Shown here one piece after another: positions 1 to 9,016 of a stretch of 45,667 nt of DNA. The notes below the pieces were generated by a model. The model was not told where the DNA came from. It did no database searches and worked only from the letters and a program-made list of their open reading frames with translations. The translations under genes were made by a program, and so were the position numbers. Source of the stretch: Deltaproteobacteria bacterium (GTDB lineage: Bacteria > Bdellovibrionota_C > UBA2361 > SZUA-149 > JADZAE01); contig JADZAE010000059.1 of NCBI GenBank assembly GCA_020852715.1, positions 1 to 45,667 on the forward strand, written 5' to 3'. Each line of letters starts with the position of its first letter. Position 1 is the first letter of the stretch.

Positions 1-2
1 AG

Positions 3-158
3 CTATTCTCTTCCGGAATCGTTGAAGGTTTTAACAACAAAGCTAAAGTGACTCTAAAAAAAGCCTATGGATTTCGCACATTCAATGCCATGCAAATCGC
101 TTTATTTCACCAACTTGGCGCTTTACCTGAACCTCAGGTCACCCACTCTTTCTGGTGA
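3..158 (+). mobile_element. ISL3-family transposase, C-terminal end (partial)
   Basis: The reading frame is open from the window edge and ends at TGA 156-158. The 51 visible residues carry the ISL3-type C-terminal signature: SSGIVEGFNNKAK, then KKAYGFRTFNAMQIAL. The family form is S-N-G-x-x-E-G-x-N-x-K followed by AYGFR-F. The catalytic DDE residues lie outside the window. No convincing terminal inverted repeat could be assigned downstream, so the right end of the insertion sequence is undefined. Confidence 0.8.
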
Positions 159-292
159 CGAACCGGTTTCTTAAACAGGTTTTCGCTATCACCGTTCCTA
201 ATCTAAATCATTTCATTTAATAATTCTTTCTTTTGTAAGTAAGGTGAAGGCTCACAGGACCCAAACGCGATGTGCCATGCACATTGATAGGT

Positions 293-1036
293 TTACTCGC
301 CGAGCATGGAGATAACTTCCTCTTGCGAGCAGACTTGGAAGCCCAGCTTAATCGCTTCGGCGCAGTCAGATGATCCAACATAACCCCAGGAAGCAAGCAT
401 AAGCTGCACTGATTCAGCGGGTAGATTTTCTGCAATTTCAATCAGATTGCCTAAACTGTCATCAATAAAGGTGTAAGTATCTTGCTTGAAAGCTTTATTA
501 ATCGCGTGAAAGTTGGCGGGCTTAGTAATACCGCTTTCACCAGAGAAAACATTTTTTGCTAAAAGGTTTAGCCCGTAGTGGCTGGACAAATCAAGTACTG
601 AATTTTTATTCTTGGTTGTCAAAACAACGATGTTTTCCGCACCGTGTTTGATTAGAGCATCCCAAAGCGGTTGGTAGGGATAGTTAAGTTTCAGCCATGC
701 TTCTAAATCTTTGTCAGCAAAAGCTTTCCTTGTATCAAACCAGGTTTTTAGTCTTTGGCTAGCAGGAACAGTTTCTTGCTCTAGCATTTCGTTAAACTTG
801 GCGGTGGATAAAGATTGCTCGGGACCATGAAAGGCATTTTCATGACACCATTTAGCTAAAACGACAAAATCTTCCGGTTTATGGGCTAGATGGCGGTTGT
901 GTTTAAAAAGCTTAATAAAAGAAGGATCAACTTCGTTAATATCAGTGTGTAAAGAGTTCGTAACCACATTATAGGCATTAACCGCAATTTCGGTCAGAGA
1001 ATTTATCAGCACACCATCAAAATCAAATACAATCAT
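293..1036 (-). CDS. HAD-superfamily hydrolase (phosphatase-like)
   Basis: The 247-residue protein has the four haloacid dehalogenase motifs. Motif I is FDFDGV, with nucleophile Asp5 and acid/base Asp7. Motif II is VVLTT near 137-141, motif III Lys172 (ITKP), motif IV FIDDS with Asp192-Asp193. A helical cap lies between motifs I and II (about 20-125). These residues support Mg-dependent phosphoryl transfer; the substrate cannot be read from sequence. It is the last gene of the DUF1015-serC-serpin-HAD string, starting 8 bp after the serpin stop. Phosphoserine phosphatases (SerB) are HAD enzymes and serC is in the same operon, but this protein does not look like classic SerB, so a serine-pathway role is only a guess. 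Confidence 0.85.
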   Translation of the reverse strand: MIVFDFDGVLINSLTEIAVNAYNVVTNSLHTDINEVDPSFIKLFKHNRHLAHKPEDFVVLAKWCHENAFHGPEQSLSTAKFNEMLEQETVPASQRLKTWFDTRKAFADKDLEAWLKLNYPYQPLWDALIKHGAENIVVLTTKNKNSVLDLSSHYGLNLLAKNVFSGESGITKPANFHAINKAFKQDTYTFIDDSLGNLIEIAENLPAESVQLMLASWGYVGSSDCAEAIKLGFQVCSQEEVISMLGE

Positions 1037-1044
1037 AATTGCCC

Positions 1045-2286
1045 TTAAGCCTGCGGGTTAGTAACTACTCCGATGAATAATAGTAAACCCGTTTGGTTGT
1101 GTCTAATCATAAATAAAAATGGTCTGTTTGCCCGAAAAATCTTTGGTTGATCAAGCGGTAAAGCCATCATCCGCATGACCATAGCGGTGGCTGCCGCAGC
1201 TTCGGTGCCTTGTTCATTAACTTTAACATAAGCCTGGTGAAAAACATCGCTGATTAAAAGGGTTTCATCGGTAATACCGCTTAATCCGGTGCCCCGAAAT
1301 GCTTCTTTGATACCCATGCTTTCCAAAAGTGGCCTGAGGCTCTGTGATTTACGAAATTCAAATTTAGGTAGTGCCAGCTGGACTTCCTGAGAGGAAGACT
1401 GGGCTAGTGAACTAATTAATGTCGGTAAATCAGCTTTGAATAAAGACTCTACGGCTATGCCTTCTTTAGGTAAAGCGACAATCATCGAATAACTATTTAT
1501 ATAGGGCAGCTCCAGCATTTGCATCTGTTCGTTTTCCAAATAGCGATAACGGCTTTTATCGTTCATGAAGGCTCGGCTGACAGTTTGCTGTGGGCTGATG
1601 TAAAACTTATCTTCCTTGGTTTGATTTGCTTTAAATTTATGCTGCCAGTCCGCTAGAAAATAAACGGCGTTGGTTAAAACTAGCCTCGTAGCGGGAGTTA
1701 TAGCGCCGGCGGGAATAAGGTCGATAATTTTACCTCTAGTGTCTTTCTTTACTCTTTCATTGATGATGTTTCTTGACTCTTCCGGACTCTTGATAAAACT
1801 AAGTGGCGTCATTTGTCCGTTATAATATAGCTTATTGTAGTCATGAAATGACTGTTTAACTGGCAATGTTTCTTCTTTCCAGAGATTATTAGAAATGGCC
1901 AGTCCAATACCTTTCACGTCCAAGAGGGCTTTTTGCATAGCATTTAGTTTCTCTCCGGTGACCTTGATATCCCGCGGAAAGCCTAATGCCGTGGCGATTT
2001 CTTCTTTGGTTTGTCCTTCAGCTCCGGCGTAAGCCATACCAAAGACTGACATTACGCTAAATGGAGAAAGAAACAAATTCTCTTCTTTAGTGAAAGCCTG
2101 GCTAGTGATATGTAATGATGTTTTGTTGAAAAGGGAAACCTGCTCGTCAATTTGGATAGCTTGTTCAGGGAAAAGCGGGTTTTTAAAGTTTAATGCCGGT
2201 TTAATTTTATCACTCTGCGCACACGCAAACGTTGTGCAAAGAAGCGTGCTGCAAAGGAGCACATAAATGCTTTTTTTTGCTTTCAT
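1045..2286 (-). CDS. Secreted serpin (serine/cysteine protease inhibitor)
   Basis: The 413-residue protein has a Sec signal peptide (about 1-23, hydrophobic core ending in ACAQ), so it is probably exported. The serpin fold is seen in NLFLSPFSVMSVFGMAYAGA near the N-terminus, in LTNAVYFLADW (the N-x-x-Y/F-F-x-x-x-W region), and in the C-terminal FRANRPFLFMIRHNQTG. The reactive-centre loop is about 358-380. Its hinge EQGTEAAAATA (358-368) has the small-residue pattern of inhibitory serpins (P17-P8). By spacing, P1 falls at the Met-Met-Ala run (M373/M374), which suggests elastase-, chymotrypsin- or subtilisin-like targets. Bacterial serpins exist but are sporadic. It sits 5 bp after serC and 8 bp before a HAD gene, an odd place for a secreted inhibitor. 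Confidence 0.93.
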   Translation of the reverse strand: MKAKKSIYVLLCSTLLCTTFACAQSDKIKPALNFKNPLFPEQAIQIDEQVSLFNKTSLHITSQAFTKEENLFLSPFSVMSVFGMAYAGAEGQTKEEIATALGFPRDIKVTGEKLNAMQKALLDVKGIGLAISNNLWKEETLPVKQSFHDYNKLYYNGQMTPLSFIKSPEESRNIINERVKKDTRGKIIDLIPAGAITPATRLVLTNAVYFLADWQHKFKANQTKEDKFYISPQQTVSRAFMNDKSRYRYLENEQMQMLELPYINSYSMIVALPKEGIAVESLFKADLPTLISSLAQSSSQEVQLALPKFEFRKSQSLRPLLESMGIKEAFRGTGLSGITDETLLISDVFHQAYVKVNEQGTEAAAATAMVMRMMALPLDQPKIFRANRPFLFMIRHNQTGLLLFIGVVTNPQA

Positions 2287-2291
2287 AGTTA

Positions 2292-3371
2292 TTACCCTCG
2301 GCTAGCTGCAAATGACTGCATAAACTTAACTAATTCGGTGCAACCTTGTTCGGGAAAAGCGTTATAAACACTCGCCCGTAATCCACCGACAAAACGATGA
2401 CCTTTTAATTCTACAAAGCCGGCTTTCTTGGCTTCGGCAATAAAATCCTTTTCCAGATCAGCGTTTTTCATACGAAAAGTGATATTCATCAGCGAGCGTG
2501 AATCTTTGTTAGCTGTGCCCTGATAAAAATCCGTGCTGTCTATATAATCATAAATGACTTTAGCTTTGTGCCGATTGCGCTCTTCGATTTTGGCTAGACC
2601 ACCCTGAGTTTCTATCCAGTTAAGCACCTCGCGGACTACATAAATAGCCAGCGTCGGTGGTGTATTATACATGGACTTAGACTCAGTGAGCGTATTGTAA
2701 TTCATTAAAATGGGCAGATTTTTGGCCGAGCGTGGCCAAAGATCTTTTCTCAAGATGACAATTGTTACTCCCGCCGGGCCGAGATTCTTTTGTGCTCCGG
2801 CATAAAGCAGAGCGTATTTTTTTATTTCGATTTTTTTGTGCAAAAAATCGGAGGAGGCATCGCAAACAAGCGGAATATCTCCAGCCTCCGGTTCTTTCGG
2901 GTACTGTGTGCCCACAATCGTGTTATTGCTGGTAAAATGCAGATAGGCAGCATCGGAGCTGGGATTAATTGTCATTGGGACAGAAGCATAGCCGATATCT
3001 TTGCTGCTGCCGGCGACATGGGTGTCGCAGAATTTAGCAGCTTCTTCTATGGCTTTCTCGGCCCAGATGCCGGAAATTAAGTAATTGGATTTTTGCCCGG
3101 GCAAAGAAATATTCATGGGTACCATAGAAAACTGTGTAGTCGCCCCGCCCTGCATGAACAACACATGGTAATCTTCATTGATATCCAGCACTGCTCTAAG
3201 TTTGCTTTCGGCTGAGTTGATAATTTCTTCAAACGCTGAGCTTCTGTGGCTCATCTCCATAATACCGAGGCCGGTATTATGATAGTTGATTAAGTTATCG
3301 CGAACCGTTTCTAAAACTTCTACGGGTAACATTGCTGGGCCGGCGCTAAAATTATAAAGTCTCTCAGCCAT
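2292..3371 (-). CDS. serC: Phosphoserine aminotransferase
   Basis: SerC converts 3-phosphohydroxypyruvate and glutamate to 3-phosphoserine in serine synthesis, using PLP. The protein has 359 residues, the usual length. It opens with NFSAGPAMLP and has IMEMSHRSS near 38-45, the glycine-rich FMQGGATTQFSMVPMN (73-88), and the PLP-binding Lys195 in GAQKNLGPAG. The C-terminal region with RASVYNAFP is typical. It follows the DUF1015 gene by 23 bp and precedes the serpin by 5 bp, so the four genes are likely one transcript. DUF1015 next to serine-biosynthesis genes is a known arrangement; serA is absent here. Confidence 0.97.
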   Translation of the reverse strand: MAERLYNFSAGPAMLPVEVLETVRDNLINYHNTGLGIMEMSHRSSAFEEIINSAESKLRAVLDINEDYHVLFMQGGATTQFSMVPMNISLPGQKSNYLISGIWAEKAIEEAAKFCDTHVAGSSKDIGYASVPMTINPSSDAAYLHFTSNNTIVGTQYPKEPEAGDIPLVCDASSDFLHKKIEIKKYALLYAGAQKNLGPAGVTIVILRKDLWPRSAKNLPILMNYNTLTESKSMYNTPPTLAIYVVREVLNWIETQGGLAKIEERNRHKAKVIYDYIDSTDFYQGTANKDSRSLMNITFRMKNADLEKDFIAEAKKAGFVELKGHRFVGGLRASVYNAFPEQGCTELVKFMQSFAASRG

Positions 3372-3394
3372 AATTATCTCCCACTGATTAAGTG

Positions 3395-4612
3395 TTATAA
3401 ACTGTAAACAAAAAGCCCTGAGCGAAGTTTCGGTTCAAACCATGTCGATTTAGGTGGCATCAATTCGTTATTATCGGCAATGCTTATTAAATCTTGCATC
3501 GTAACCGGATACATAGAGAAGGCAACGATTGCTTTGTGAGAATCAACGAGCATAGTTAATTCTTTGCTACCGCGAATCCCCCCGACAAATTCTATGTTAT
3601 GATCTGTGCGTGGGTCAATGATAGCAAATACAGGCTGCAATACTCTATCCTGCAAAATAGACACATCAAGTTGCTGAACAACATTAGCTAAAGGATCGGG
3701 TTTAGGCAGCTCAAAACTATGCCATTTATGCTTTAGATATACGGAAATATGGCCTTTTTGTCCCGGAGCAGGGCGAGCATCGGGTATTTCTTTTATGATT
3801 GCCGAAAGTTTCTTAAGAATTTGCTCAGCAGAACCCGCATATTTTTTGATGACACGGTTGTACGGAAGGATATTAGGCTCAACATCAGGAAAGGCGACCG
3901 CGAGAAAGTAATTAGCCGCATGTTGATCGCTGATGTTTTGTGTCCTTTTTAATTCCTCATGCACACGGCTAGCACTTTTAGCCCGGTGATGACCATCGGC
4001 GATATACAAAACTTTAATTGCTCTAAAAGCTTCGGTCAGCTCTGTTTTTTTTGCCACTCGCCAAAGTGTATGTTGCACCCCATCAGCAGACTGAAAGTCA
4101 TACAAAGGAGCTTGTTGGATTTCGTCGGCGATGATCTGTTGAATCGATGCCGTTTGCGCAAAAGATAAAAAAACCGGTTCGGCATGAATACCGACAGTAG
4201 AAATATGTCTGACCCTGTCGTTTTCTTTCTCAACACGAGTCTTTTCATGAATTCTAATTGCTGAAGAGTTGTACTCCGCAACTGAATATCCGGCAACGAC
4301 ACCTGTTTGTGAACGTCCGTTAGCAGTTAAGCGATAAATGTATAAATTCTCTTCTGCTTCTTGAAAGAAAATATTTTCACGCACCAGCTTTTGCCAGTTG
4401 ACTTTCGCTCGGTCATATATTTCCGGAGCATAGGCGTCAACTTCATGAGGAAATTCTAAATCGCTGCGTGTTACATGCAAAAAGTTACGCTCATGCCCTT
4501 GTGCCAAATAATGCGCTTCTTCTCGGCTGATTACGTCATAGGGAGGACAAGATATTTCGGCGACAATGTCGCTTTGCGGTCGGTAAGCACGAAACGGTTT
4601 AATGATCGCCAT
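3395..4612 (-). CDS. DUF1015 family protein
   Basis: The 405-residue cytosolic protein matches DUF1015 (SerC-linked) throughout. It starts MAIIKPFRAYRPQ, followed by SCPPYDVISREEA; FLHVTRSDLEF, IRIHEKTRVEKENDR and LYIADGHHRAKSA follow further on. The conserved Asp-Gly-His-His and the EKT block look like an active site, but I know of no established reaction for the family. It is the first gene of the serC operon and is divergent from the radical SAM gene at 4685; the 72-bp gap must hold both promoters. Genes of this family often neighbour serA/serC, so a role tied to serine metabolism is reasonable inference. Confidence 0.92.
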   Translation of the reverse strand: MAIIKPFRAYRPQSDIVAEISCPPYDVISREEAHYLAQGHERNFLHVTRSDLEFPHEVDAYAPEIYDRAKVNWQKLVRENIFFQEAEENLYIYRLTANGRSQTGVVAGYSVAEYNSSAIRIHEKTRVEKENDRVRHISTVGIHAEPVFLSFAQTASIQQIIADEIQQAPLYDFQSADGVQHTLWRVAKKTELTEAFRAIKVLYIADGHHRAKSASRVHEELKRTQNISDQHAANYFLAVAFPDVEPNILPYNRVIKKYAGSAEQILKKLSAIIKEIPDARPAPGQKGHISVYLKHKWHSFELPKPDPLANVVQQLDVSILQDRVLQPVFAIIDPRTDHNIEFVGGIRGSKELTMLVDSHKAIVAFSMYPVTMQDLISIADNNELMPPKSTWFEPKLRSGLFVYSL

Positions 4613-4684
4613 AATAACAAACTCTGGTTATTAACTTATAAAATGTCATCGACAGAATAGGTTTCGTATACCATATTGTGACTA

Positions 4685-5581
4685 ATGGAAAAGGAAAAAC
4701 AGTATAAGCAAGCCTACATTGAGATTACAAACAGCTGTAATCTCAAATGCTCTTTTTGTCCCCAAGCCCAGCAGCCGGGCGGTTATTATATGCCGCCGGA
4801 GGTGTTTGCGAAAATTGCCACCCAAGTTGCCCCGCTATCTGAGCAGGTTTATTTGCACGTTTTGGGTGAGCCGCTTTGCCATCCGCAATTAAAGCAAATA
4901 ATCGAGATTTGTGCCGATTTAGCTTTACCTGTGCAGATTGTGACTAACGGCGCCTTGCTCACCAAAGAGATAGAAGAAATTTTACTGCATAAAATAATTA
5001 AGCAAGTAAACTTTTCAATACATGCGCTAGCCGAAAATTATCCGGCAGAGAAAGCTGCTGAGATTACTAAAAAGATCGCTAACTTTGTTTTGCGTGCTCT
5101 AGAAGAGATACCTGACCTTTATATCAATTATCGTTTATGGAGTTTGCACACACTTGGTGAGCAACAAGAGGCTCTATCGCAATCGCCATTAATCAAATGT
5201 TTAGAGCAGGCCCACAAGATAGATTTTTCAGTGCTCAATAAACCCAGACGCCACAAAGGCATCAAACTTTGTGGGCGCTTGTACGTGCACAGCGATACCC
5301 GATTTAAATGGCCCGATCTCAATAGTGACCAAGTGCCAGATAATAAAGGTTATTGTCATGCGCTAAGTAATCAATTTGCCATTCTTTCAAATGCCACTGT
5401 CGTGCCCTGCTGTCTGGATTACAAAGGAGTGATGGCGCTGGGAAATTGCCTAGAAGAACCTTTGGAAAACATTTTATCCAACACCAGGGGCACGGTAATT
5501 AAGCAGGGATTTGAAGCTGGTTTGCGCATCGAAAATCTTTGCAAAAAATGTGACTACGCCCGGCGGTTTCGGCGTATCTAA
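4685..5581 (+). CDS. Radical SAM protein with SPASM-like C-terminal cluster region
   Basis: The 298-residue protein has the radical SAM CxxxCxxC motif at Cys18, Cys22 and Cys25 (TNSCNLKCSFCPQ), which binds a 4Fe-4S cluster and cleaves S-adenosylmethionine. A TIM-barrel core follows (LGEPLCHPQL, VTNGALLT). The C-terminus has further cysteines, VPCCLDYKG, ALGNCLEEPLENIL and NLCKKCDYARR, as in SPASM/twitch proteins that hold auxiliary clusters. There is no nearby peptide precursor gene, so RiPP maturation is not indicated. The substrate is unknown. It is transcribed alone, divergent from the DUF1015 gene, and is followed 75 bp later by the NfeD/SPFH pair. Confidence 0.88.
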   Translation: MEKEKQYKQAYIEITNSCNLKCSFCPQAQQPGGYYMPPEVFAKIATQVAPLSEQVYLHVLGEPLCHPQLKQIIEICADLALPVQIVTNGALLTKEIEEILLHKIIKQVNFSIHALAENYPAEKAAEITKKIANFVLRALEEIPDLYINYRLWSLHTLGEQQEALSQSPLIKCLEQAHKIDFSVLNKPRRHKGIKLCGRLYVHSDTRFKWPDLNSDQVPDNKGYCHALSNQFAILSNATVVPCCLDYKGVMALGNCLEEPLENILSNTRGTVIKQGFEAGLRIENLCKKCDYARRFRRI

Positions 5582-5656
5582 GCTTGTGCAGGGTTTATGA
5601 TGTCTAGTATGTTTGCTTGGCGTTTTGTATGCGGATTTTGCGAAGAAGGAGATTTT

Positions 5657-6085
5657 ATGAGTTGGGGTATTTGGGTTGTAGCGGGATTTGTCATTGCGAT
5701 TTTGGAAGTTGTTGTTCCGATCGGATTTATATTTTGTCTGATTGGTTTAGCGGCAGTAGTTACCGGTCTTGTTGTTTTGTCAGGATTGCTGCCCTGTATG
5801 ACAATGCAGTGGGGACTGTTTGCTATTTTATCTATAGTCTTATTGCTCGTGTTAAAAGGCCCTTTGACGCGGTATCTATTACTCAGCAAGAAAGATACCG
5901 GATCTGAGATTACTTCCGATCGCGTGGAAATAGAAGAAGATATTTTACCCGGTCAAATAGGGAAAGGTAAAGCGCGCGGTACTGTCTGGAACGTCAAAAA
6001 TGATACAGATGGAAAGTTAGAGCGTGGGAAAGTTTATCCTGTTAAAGGTAATGATGGATTAACTCTCGTTGTAACTAAATTATAA
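5657..6085 (+). CDS. NfeD-like membrane protein
   Basis: The protein is 142 residues from the ATG at 5657. I chose this start over an upstream in-frame ATG at 5597 because AAGGAG lies just 5' of it and the protein then begins directly with the first membrane segment. Two to three hydrophobic segments (about 5-25, 28-50 and 50-70) are followed by a soluble C-terminal domain of about 60 residues. That domain has the GQIGKGKARGTV and KVYPVKGNDGLTLVV pattern of the NfeD OB fold. NfeD proteins pair with SPFH proteins at the membrane; the stomatin-like gene starts 13 bp downstream. The pair resembles E. coli ybbJ-qmcA. Confidence 0.88.
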   Translation: MSWGIWVVAGFVIAILEVVVPIGFIFCLIGLAAVVTGLVVLSGLLPCMTMQWGLFAILSIVLLLVLKGPLTRYLLLSKKDTGSEITSDRVEIEEDILPGQIGKGKARGTVWNVKNDTDGKLERGKVYPVKGNDGLTLVVTKL

Positions 6086-6098
6086 AAGGAGAATTTTT

Positions 6099-7022
6099 AT
6101 GGACTATGGAATAGTTGTAGTCATTGTTGCTATAATCATTATTATATTTTTAATAAAAACGGCTGTTATTGTTCCCCAACAATCAGCCTATGTCGTAGAA
6201 AGATTAGGTCAATACAGTAATACTCTAAATGCCGGATTCCATATTTTAATTCCTTTTATCGATCGCATTTCTTATCGACATTCATTAAAAGAAAGAGCCT
6301 TGGATACTTTATCGCAAATCTGTATTACGAAAGATAACGTGCAGGTGGAAGTTGATGGTGTTTTGTATCTGCAAATTATGGATCCGCGCCGGACTTCTTA
6401 CGGCATTGCTAACTATGAGTTGGCTATTATTCAGCTTGCGCAAACCACACTGAGAAGCGAATTTGGTAAGCTGGAGTTAGATAGAACGTTCGAAGAGCGT
6501 GCGCACATTAATAGTGCAGTTGTTCGCGGTATTGATGAAGCTGCTGAGCCATGGGGAGTAAAAGTGCTGCGCTATGAGATTAAGGACATCATGCCGCCAC
6601 GTGAAGTGCTCTCGGCGATGGAAAAGCAGATGCGCGCCGAGCGTGAAAAACGTGCTGCTATTTTAGAATCAGAAGGACAGAGAGACTCCGAAATTAACCG
6701 TGCCGAAGGTCAAAAGCAAAGAGTGATCAAAGAAAGTGAGGCCAAAAAACAGCAGCAGATCAATGAGGCTGAAGGTCAAGCTGCCGCCATCTGGGCAGTT
6801 GCCGAAGCCACAGCTAAAGGAATTAAAGAAGTGGCCCAGTCGCTTGATGCCCCCGGCGGAAATAAAGCCATGGAGTTAAAAATTGCCGAACATTATCTAA
6901 ATGAATTTGGTAAAGTAGCTAAAGCCGGAAATACAATAGTTCTACCGGCCTCCTTGTCTGATGTCGGTTCAATGATTACCTTAGCTAAAGGTATGCTCAA
7001 GAGCGAAGCCAAGGCCGAGTAA
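6099..7022 (+). CDS. SPFH/stomatin-like membrane protein (paraslipin type)
   Basis: The 307-residue protein has one N-terminal membrane segment (about 3-25), then VVPQQSAYVVERLGQY, the start of the SPFH/prohibitin domain. Further markers are SLKERALDT, IMDPRRTSYGI, KVLRYEIKDIMPP, and a charged coiled coil (about 180-235) rich in E, K and Q. The final segment with LPASLSDVGSMI is typical of bacterial paraslipins/QmcA. AAAGGAG precedes the ATG. It is encoded directly after its usual partner NfeD. Such proteins form large membrane-associated assemblies; a role in membrane organisation or quality control is family knowledge, not read from sequence. Confidence 0.94.
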   Translation: MDYGIVVVIVAIIIIIFLIKTAVIVPQQSAYVVERLGQYSNTLNAGFHILIPFIDRISYRHSLKERALDTLSQICITKDNVQVEVDGVLYLQIMDPRRTSYGIANYELAIIQLAQTTLRSEFGKLELDRTFEERAHINSAVVRGIDEAAEPWGVKVLRYEIKDIMPPREVLSAMEKQMRAEREKRAAILESEGQRDSEINRAEGQKQRVIKESEAKKQQQINEAEGQAAAIWAVAEATAKGIKEVAQSLDAPGGNKAMELKIAEHYLNEFGKVAKAGNTIVLPASLSDVGSMITLAKGMLKSEAKAE

Positions 7023-7198
7023 GCTCCGGGCAAAATAAAATTTTCGAAGCTACTTGTATAAGTAAAATCAATCTGTCTATATCTGGTTATGGACAGAGAT
7101 TTTAAGGCTATCTATGCTTGAGTTTTCTGATAATATTCTGAAACTTCTATATTTGGCTGCGATCTTATTTTTATTAACTCAAATTTTCCTTCCTGATT

Positions 7199-8410
7199 CT
7201 AAATCGCAACGATTGCGCGTTGACCAAATGAAGCGCCAAACCACCAGCAATGCCAAGCGGCGTTAATGTAAATATTTAAGCTGGCACTAATGGTAAGACA
7301 GCCAAACATGATAGATGGCGCTTTAAACAAGCGCAGAATAAATCCGGCCACCCCTAGCAAGAGTAGGATTTGTCAGTAAAATATACTGTGGAAAGGGGAG
7401 AACAGAATTTCCCAAATATGAGGTGATAGGAAGTCAAACGTTTCTCCTTGATAGGAATAGAAACCCCAGCCACCATTTACAATGCTCATGCAAAGCCACT
7501 GTATGGCAGATAGGAAAAATAAAGGAGCGAGGAAATATAGCAGCGTAACATTGAAAGTTTTATTAAAAAGGGCAAGAGAGAATAAGTATTTATTTTCTTT
7601 TTGGACACCGTTTAGCAAGCTAATTAGAGGATATAAAAGGTAAACGCAGGCTTGAGGACGTGTAACTACGAGTAAACCACTTAGTAGGCCGAGCACAAAA
7701 AGAGAGTTGAAGTTATAGTTTTGTTGTTTTTCTAGTTTTACTGTTTGTAAGTATAAAATGCTGAGCAAAGTGAAAACAAAACCATGCACTATGGTAATAT
7801 CGGCTGTCTGATAAAATAACATTGGCGAACTCCTCCAAACAAGAAGCCCCAAGCCTGAGATAAATGATCTCGGAGTGTAAAAACTACAATGCTGCAGCAA
7901 ACGTAAGAATGCTAAAACTCCAATCACAAAGTAAGCAAATTATAGTCTGGTAATGGCCAGCTGATAAGGAAGAGAATAACCATCAATGGCATAATTAAAG
8001 CCAAATAGGTTTAGCACAAAGGCGCTTAAATAGCCGATGAGGATTGCCGGCGAAAGCATAATTGCCCAGCCGATAGGGTATTTGTTGGGCAGTAATCCCG
8101 AATCGGTTAGAGGCTGCGAGAGAAGAAGCTGTTTTGTCGTCTCCGGTAATAATGAATCGTTAATAATGTCATTTTTAAAAACAAAATCGCCATCGAAGAT
8201 TATCGAGCGTAGCCAAAAATAGTAGTGACTGCCATCGTGTCCACGAAATAAACCCCAGCCGCGAAACAGGACAGGGGCGGGAGTAGCCTTAAAGATAAAT
8301 GACGAGATAAATGCTAGACAAAAACCAACGAAAGAAATGAAATAGAGATTAAATAGTCTCTGATCGGACTTGGAGTGGCAGACTGAGTTTTTAATATTTT
8401 TAATCAGCAA
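7199..8410 (-). pseudogene. Decayed polytopic membrane glycosyltransferase (GT39/PMT-like)
   Basis: One continuous minus-strand reading frame (TTG start, 8410) is interrupted by three in-frame stops: TAA at 7940-7942, TGA at 7373-7375 and TAG at 7199-7201. The protein-like sequence resumes in the same frame after the first two. The N-terminal part has GWGLFRGHDGSHYYFWLRS (a luminal acidic loop after the first membrane helix) and PNKYPIGWA. The middle has many membrane helices and LSGLLVVTRPQACVYLLYP. The stretch after the TGA has NAAWHCWWFGASFGQR, matching the late W-x-G-x-S-F-G-x-R motif of lipid-linked-sugar transferases. Three stops of different kinds indicate nonsense decay rather than recoding. 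The C-terminus is lost beyond 7199. Confidence 0.85.
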
Positions 8411-8461
8411 TGTTGTTTGCCTTTACTCCAGTTTATAAAAAAACACTAAGAGTTTAAGGGG

Positions 8462-8999
8462 CGATGCTAGCATTTCTTGGCTATCGGATCTAGCGCTATT
8501 ATCGTGGTGATCTAGAAAGCGGAATCGATGTTGCTATCGGCAATATGAAAAATCGTAATTTCTTATTAGTAAGGGATAATGCTTAATCGATTGCTGCTTT
8601 AGGGAAAGCGGTAGACTTAGATATAGTCTTCCAATATGGGGCTAAGGTAACCGTTCACGACTTTTACTGAGTTTCTATATAAAAGCCCCCAGAGGGGGCA
8701 AGTTTTGCGAAGCAAAACTTTGGGGGGGGGACAGAGACTAAGCCTTCACAAGACTAGTCGTTCCCGATGAGGAAACGTCAATAAATATAAAAATATTCAT
8801 GTTTCTAATACCCCTGAAATTTTAATAAAAATTATCCCGTGGAGGCTTACGGGCTTAGTATATCTCGATGTGGCCTCTAATAATTTCAGCAGGTTAGATA
8901 CTCGCAGCCGAAATATTTTTGAGGCTCAACTTTCCAAAAATGAAGCAAAACCTTATATATTCGCGACGTGTTTACGACTACTATTTCTTGGCTGCAATT
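8462..8999 (+). pseudogene. Possible coding remnant split by repeat A copy 1
   Basis: On both sides of the repeat at 8647-8850 there are short protein-like stretches on the plus strand. To the left is GDLESGIDVAIGNMKNRNF and, after a stop, AALGKAVDLDIVFQYGAK. To the right, in another frame, is GLVYLDVASNNFSRLDTRS and then EAQLSKNEAKPYIFAT. The general look is of an alpha/beta enzyme such as a metallophosphoesterase, but I cannot name it. Frames are offset between the two sides, so the remnant would carry stops and at least one frameshift. This may be chance. It is the only content I see in this gap besides the repeat. Confidence 0.3.
8647..8850 (+). mobile_element. MITE-like repeat family A, copy 1
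   Basis: A 204-bp non-coding element whose second copy is at 25011-25211, over 90% identical by eye. Its ends are imperfect inverted repeats: left GTAACCGTTCACGAC, and right (reverse complement) GTAAGCCTCCACGGG. It is flanked by GGGCTAAG (8639-8646) and GGGCTTAG (8851-8858), a likely 8-bp target duplication with one later change. Inside are two tight hairpins, GCCCCC-aga-GGGGGC and AGTTTTGC-gaa-GCAAAACT. An internal CTAAGCCTTCACAAG echoes the terminal repeat. There is no ORF, so mobilisation would need a transposase supplied elsewhere. Confidence 0.82.
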
Positions 9000-9016
9000 T
9001 GAAAAGGCGTTTTTGA

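Noticed and set aside
2790..3080. Plus-strand ORF over serC, and similar antisense ORFs in DUF1015, ffh, rpiA, leuA and sctV
   Set aside because: All are shadows of well-supported genes on the other strand with no motifs of their own.
7114..7266. A 50-residue plus-strand ORF with one hydrophobic helix
   Set aside because: It lies antisense to the conserved end of the decayed glycosyltransferase, whose motif explains the sequence better; its ribosome site is weak.
7199..8410. Stop-codon recoding (TGA as Trp/Gly, or readthrough) to explain in-frame stops
   Set aside because: TAA, TAG and TGA all interrupt decayed genes, some also with frameshifts, whereas intact genes use these codons as normal stops.
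8755..8785. Hammerhead ribozyme core (CGATGAGGAAACGTC) in repeat A
   Set aside because: There is no room for stem II between the GATGA and GAAAC parts, so the core cannot fold.
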